Assembly: GCA_038245725.1 (NCBI GenBank) | Contig: JBBRSD010000003.1 | Location: forward strand, 1 to 64,000 | Direction: 5' to 3' | DNA: 64,000 nucleotides | Source of the DNA: JBBRSD01 sp038245725 | Lineage (GTDB): Bacteria; Actinomycetota; Coriobacteriia; Anaerosomatales; JAAXUF01 | In this document: piece after piece, positions 62,264 through 64,000 of the stretch | Position numbering within the stretch: position 1 is the first letter of the stretch | Layout of the letters: every line of letters begins with the position of its first letter | Program-made: the position numbers and the translations under genes | Notes under the pieces: generated by a model | What the model was told of the DNA's origin: nothing | What the model saw: only the letters and a program-made list of their open reading frames with translations | Database searches by the model: none

Positions 62264-63313
62264 ATGAGGTCACAGCCGAGTCGCTCGGCGAGATCCGTGA
62301 AGACCCAGTATTTCATCGCAGCCGTAATTCCCGCACTCATTGTCGTACTCAGCATCTCCGGATTCGTATGGGCACAGAAGCAGGTGACGGTCGTCGTTGA
62401 CGGCCGGATCTCGCACGTGAGCACGCAGGCCACAAGCGTGGCTCGCCTGCTCGACCAGGCCGATGTCGCGTTGGGCGCCGGGGATATTGTGATTCCCCCG
62501 GGTGATGCGGTCGTTAGCGGCGGCATGACCGTGGTCGTGCGCCACGCTACGCCGGTCATCCTGAACCTCGGTGGCAACCGCACCGCGCTTGTCGTCGTCG
62601 GCCAGACTGTCGCTGACGCGCTCTTCGCCGCGGGCATCGACCCCGACACCAATCCCGCCGTCACCCCCGCGCTCTCCACAAGGCTCGAGCGCGATATGAC
62701 GATCTGGGTACCTGACGTCTTCGCACGCATCACCAAGCAGGAGATCGCCCTGCCCTTCGCCGAGAGGACCGTCGGGGACCCACTGCTTCCCGTCGGCGTC
62801 CGCAAGGTGCTCACTCGCGGTCACCAGGGGACCGAACTGCGCGTCTTCCGCGCGCTCGTTTCCGACGGCATTGAAGGGTCTGCGACTCTTTCCGCAGTCA
62901 AGAGCGTGGCACCCGCTGTCGATCAGGTCGTCGCGGTGGGCACGGCGACCCGGGTCGCCAGCTACGCGGCGATCGTCGCCAGCGCCAGGGCGCTTGCCCG
63001 CGTCCGCACGACCCGCACCCCGAGGCCCGGCGTCGGCCGGGGCATGCAGGTCGAGGCGACCGGATACTCCGCCGGCAGCGGCGGCGCGGACCACCGCTGT
63101 GCCACCGGAGCGCTCGCGACCCACGGCGTCATCGCGGTCGACCCGCGCGTCATCCCGCTCGGCACGCACGTGTTCGTGCCCGGCTACGGCTACGCCGTCG
63201 CGGCGGACACCGGCGGCGCCATCAAGGGCCACCGTATCGACCTGTGCTACGACAGCGGTCGCGACGCAATCCTGTGGGGCCGGCGCACGGTGACCATCAT
63301 CATCCTCGACTAA
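62264..63313 (+). CDS. YabE-like secreted protein (DUF348 and 3D domains)
   Basis: A 349-residue exported protein of the type that precedes rsmA in many Firmicutes and Actinobacteria. After a signal/anchor (AAVIPALIVVLSISGFVWA) come ubiquitin-like DUF348 repeats (VTVVVDGRISHVSTQATSVARLLDQADVAL and a second copy) and a G5-like stretch, then a C-terminal 3D domain (EATGYSAGSGGADHRCATGALATHGVIAVDPRVIPLGTHVFVPGYGYAVAADTGGAIKGHRIDLCYDS) with the DxG...D pattern named for the family. Probably a peptidoglycan hydrolase or stimulator. ATG 62264 follows GAGAGGTCTG. Confidence 0.92.
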   Translation: MRSQPSRSARSVKTQYFIAAVIPALIVVLSISGFVWAQKQVTVVVDGRISHVSTQATSVARLLDQADVALGAGDIVIPPGDAVVSGGMTVVVRHATPVILNLGGNRTALVVVGQTVADALFAAGIDPDTNPAVTPALSTRLERDMTIWVPDVFARITKQEIALPFAERTVGDPLLPVGVRKVLTRGHQGTELRVFRALVSDGIEGSATLSAVKSVAPAVDQVVAVGTATRVASYAAIVASARALARVRTTRTPRPGVGRGMQVEATGYSAGSGGADHRCATGALATHGVIAVDPRVIPLGTHVFVPGYGYAVAADTGGAIKGHRIDLCYDSGRDAILWGRRTVTIIILD

Positions 63314-63315
63314 CC

Positions 63316-64000
63316 GTGACGAACTCGCCCCTCGCGACTCCATCGGCGACGCTTGCCGTGCTCAAGCGCCACGGCCTGGCCACCAAGAAGTCGCTCGGCC
63401 AGCACTTCCTCGTCGACGACAACGCCGTTGGCCGCATCATCGATCTGGCCCGGCTCTCCGGGGACGAGACCGTCGTCGAGGTCGGGCCGGGAATCGGCAC
63501 GCTCACCGTGGCCCTCTGCGAGCACGCCGGCGCGGTGGTCGCCGTCGAGCGCGACGCCGATCTGCTGCCGGTCCTCGCCGAGACGACTTCGGGCTGCACG
63601 CGCTTCGCCGTCGTGCGGGCCGATGCCGTTGCAGTGTCACCCGAGTCGATCGCCGAGCCATTCGGCGCCCCGGTCGCACTCATCGCCAACCTGCCGTACG
63701 CTGTCGCCGCCACGGTCGTCCTGCGCTTCTTCGAGGAACTGCCCACGCTGCGGTCGGCGACCGTGATGGTGCAGTCCGAGGTGGCGGATCGCATGGCCGC
63801 CTCGCCTGGCGGCAAGGAGTACGGCTCCTACACGGTCAAGCTGCGACTACTCGCCCAGCCGGCCGGGCGCTTCTCGGTCGCGCGCAACTGTTTTCTGCCG
63901 CCGCCCCGCGTCGACTCGGCTGTCCTCCGTCTCGAGCGTGCTCCGCTCGCCGATGACCCCGCCTTGCTGCGTTCCGCCGCGCGCGTCTCCGACGCGGCGT
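63316..64000 (+). CDS. rsmA: 16S rRNA dimethyladenosine transferase RsmA (cut by window end)
   Basis: Dimethylates two adjacent adenines near the 3' end of 16S rRNA. The SAM-binding motif is VVEVGPGIGTLTVALCEHAGAVVAVERD, the catalytic motif ANLPYAVA, and the opening KRHGLATKKSLGQHFLVDDNAVGRI is family-typical. GTG 63316 begins two bases after the previous stop. About 228 codons are present; the rest lies beyond the window. Confidence 0.95.
   Translation, partial: MTNSPLATPSATLAVLKRHGLATKKSLGQHFLVDDNAVGRIIDLARLSGDETVVEVGPGIGTLTVALCEHAGAVVAVERDADLLPVLAETTSGCTRFAVVRADAVAVSPESIAEPFGAPVALIANLPYAVAATVVLRFFEELPTLRSATVMVQSEVADRMAASPGGKEYGSYTVKLRLLAQPAGRFSVARNCFLPPPRVDSAVLRLERAPLADDPALLRSAARVSDAA

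Overview
The window is high-GC DNA from what looks like an anaerobic or microaerophilic actinomycete, most likely an environmental member of the Coriobacteriia. This placement is inference from gene content: a CooS-type Ni-Fe CO dehydrogenase, a four-subunit pyruvate-type ferredoxin oxidoreductase, ferredoxin-fused aldo/keto reductase, cell-wall-binding-repeat 2 and PASTA wall proteins, frequent GTG/TTG starts, and the order rsmI - metG - tatD - yabE-like - rsmA. There are two tRNAs (Asp, Phe) and no rRNA, CRISPR array, IS element or phage gene that I can see.

Layout. 1-2.6 kb: a sulfur-stress block (DUF302 protein, OsmC-like protein, sulfide:quinone oxidoreductase) with two near-identical CsoR/CstR-like palindromes over its promoters. 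2.7-4.5 kb: a TetR regulator with a clear operator, a truncated flavodoxin remnant and a divergent membrane-anchored DUF6544-like protein. 5-11.2 kb: katG, a frameshifted beta-propeller pseudogene, a solitary cooS, a ferritin-like protein and a cold-shock protein. 11.3-17.3 kb: ferredoxin plus ArfB-like release factor, DUF72 protein, tRNA-Asp, a secreted protein with a haem c motif, YdeI-like and DUF188 proteins, and an L,D-transpeptidase. 17.4-28.5 kb: mostly minus-strand envelope and signalling genes (carboxypeptidase-regulatory-like surface protein, O-antigen-ligase/TPR protein, GGDEF protein, SpoIVB-type S55 peptidase), with a ferredoxin-type aldo/keto reductase among them.

28.6-38.6 kb: LysE exporter, XRE-cupin regulator with an acyl-CoA synthetase, a YgjP-like metallopeptidase, and a pyruvate:ferredoxin oxidoreductase locus (gamma, delta, alpha) whose beta gene lies 2.7 kb downstream, beyond a cupredoxin lipoprotein and a PAS/HD-GYP protein. 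39-50 kb: PASTA membrane protein, subtilase with wall-binding repeats, tRNA-Phe, an amicyanin-like lipoprotein, a GtrA/GtrB/YfhO lipid-linked sugar locus and a secreted coiled-coil protein with a lysozyme-like end. 50-54.3 kb: two coupled genes that share an unrecognised N-terminal domain, one carrying HEAT-like repeats and one a degenerate HD-GYP, beside a diverging ImmA/IrrE-like protein that has lost its catalytic glutamate. 54.4-64 kb: ROK kinase, two related membrane proteins, then housekeeping genes ending in rsmA, cut by the window edge.

Taken together, CO dehydrogenase, pyruvate:ferredoxin oxidoreductase and several ferredoxin-linked enzymes point to ferredoxin-based anaerobic carbon metabolism. 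KatG, ferritin-like, OsmC-like and SQR proteins protect against oxygen, peroxide and sulfide. A large share of the window encodes exported wall proteins and c-di-GMP signalling. The best candidates for something undescribed are the paired HEAT / HD-GYP genes with their shared domain, the shared operator of the sulfur block, and the split oxidoreductase locus.
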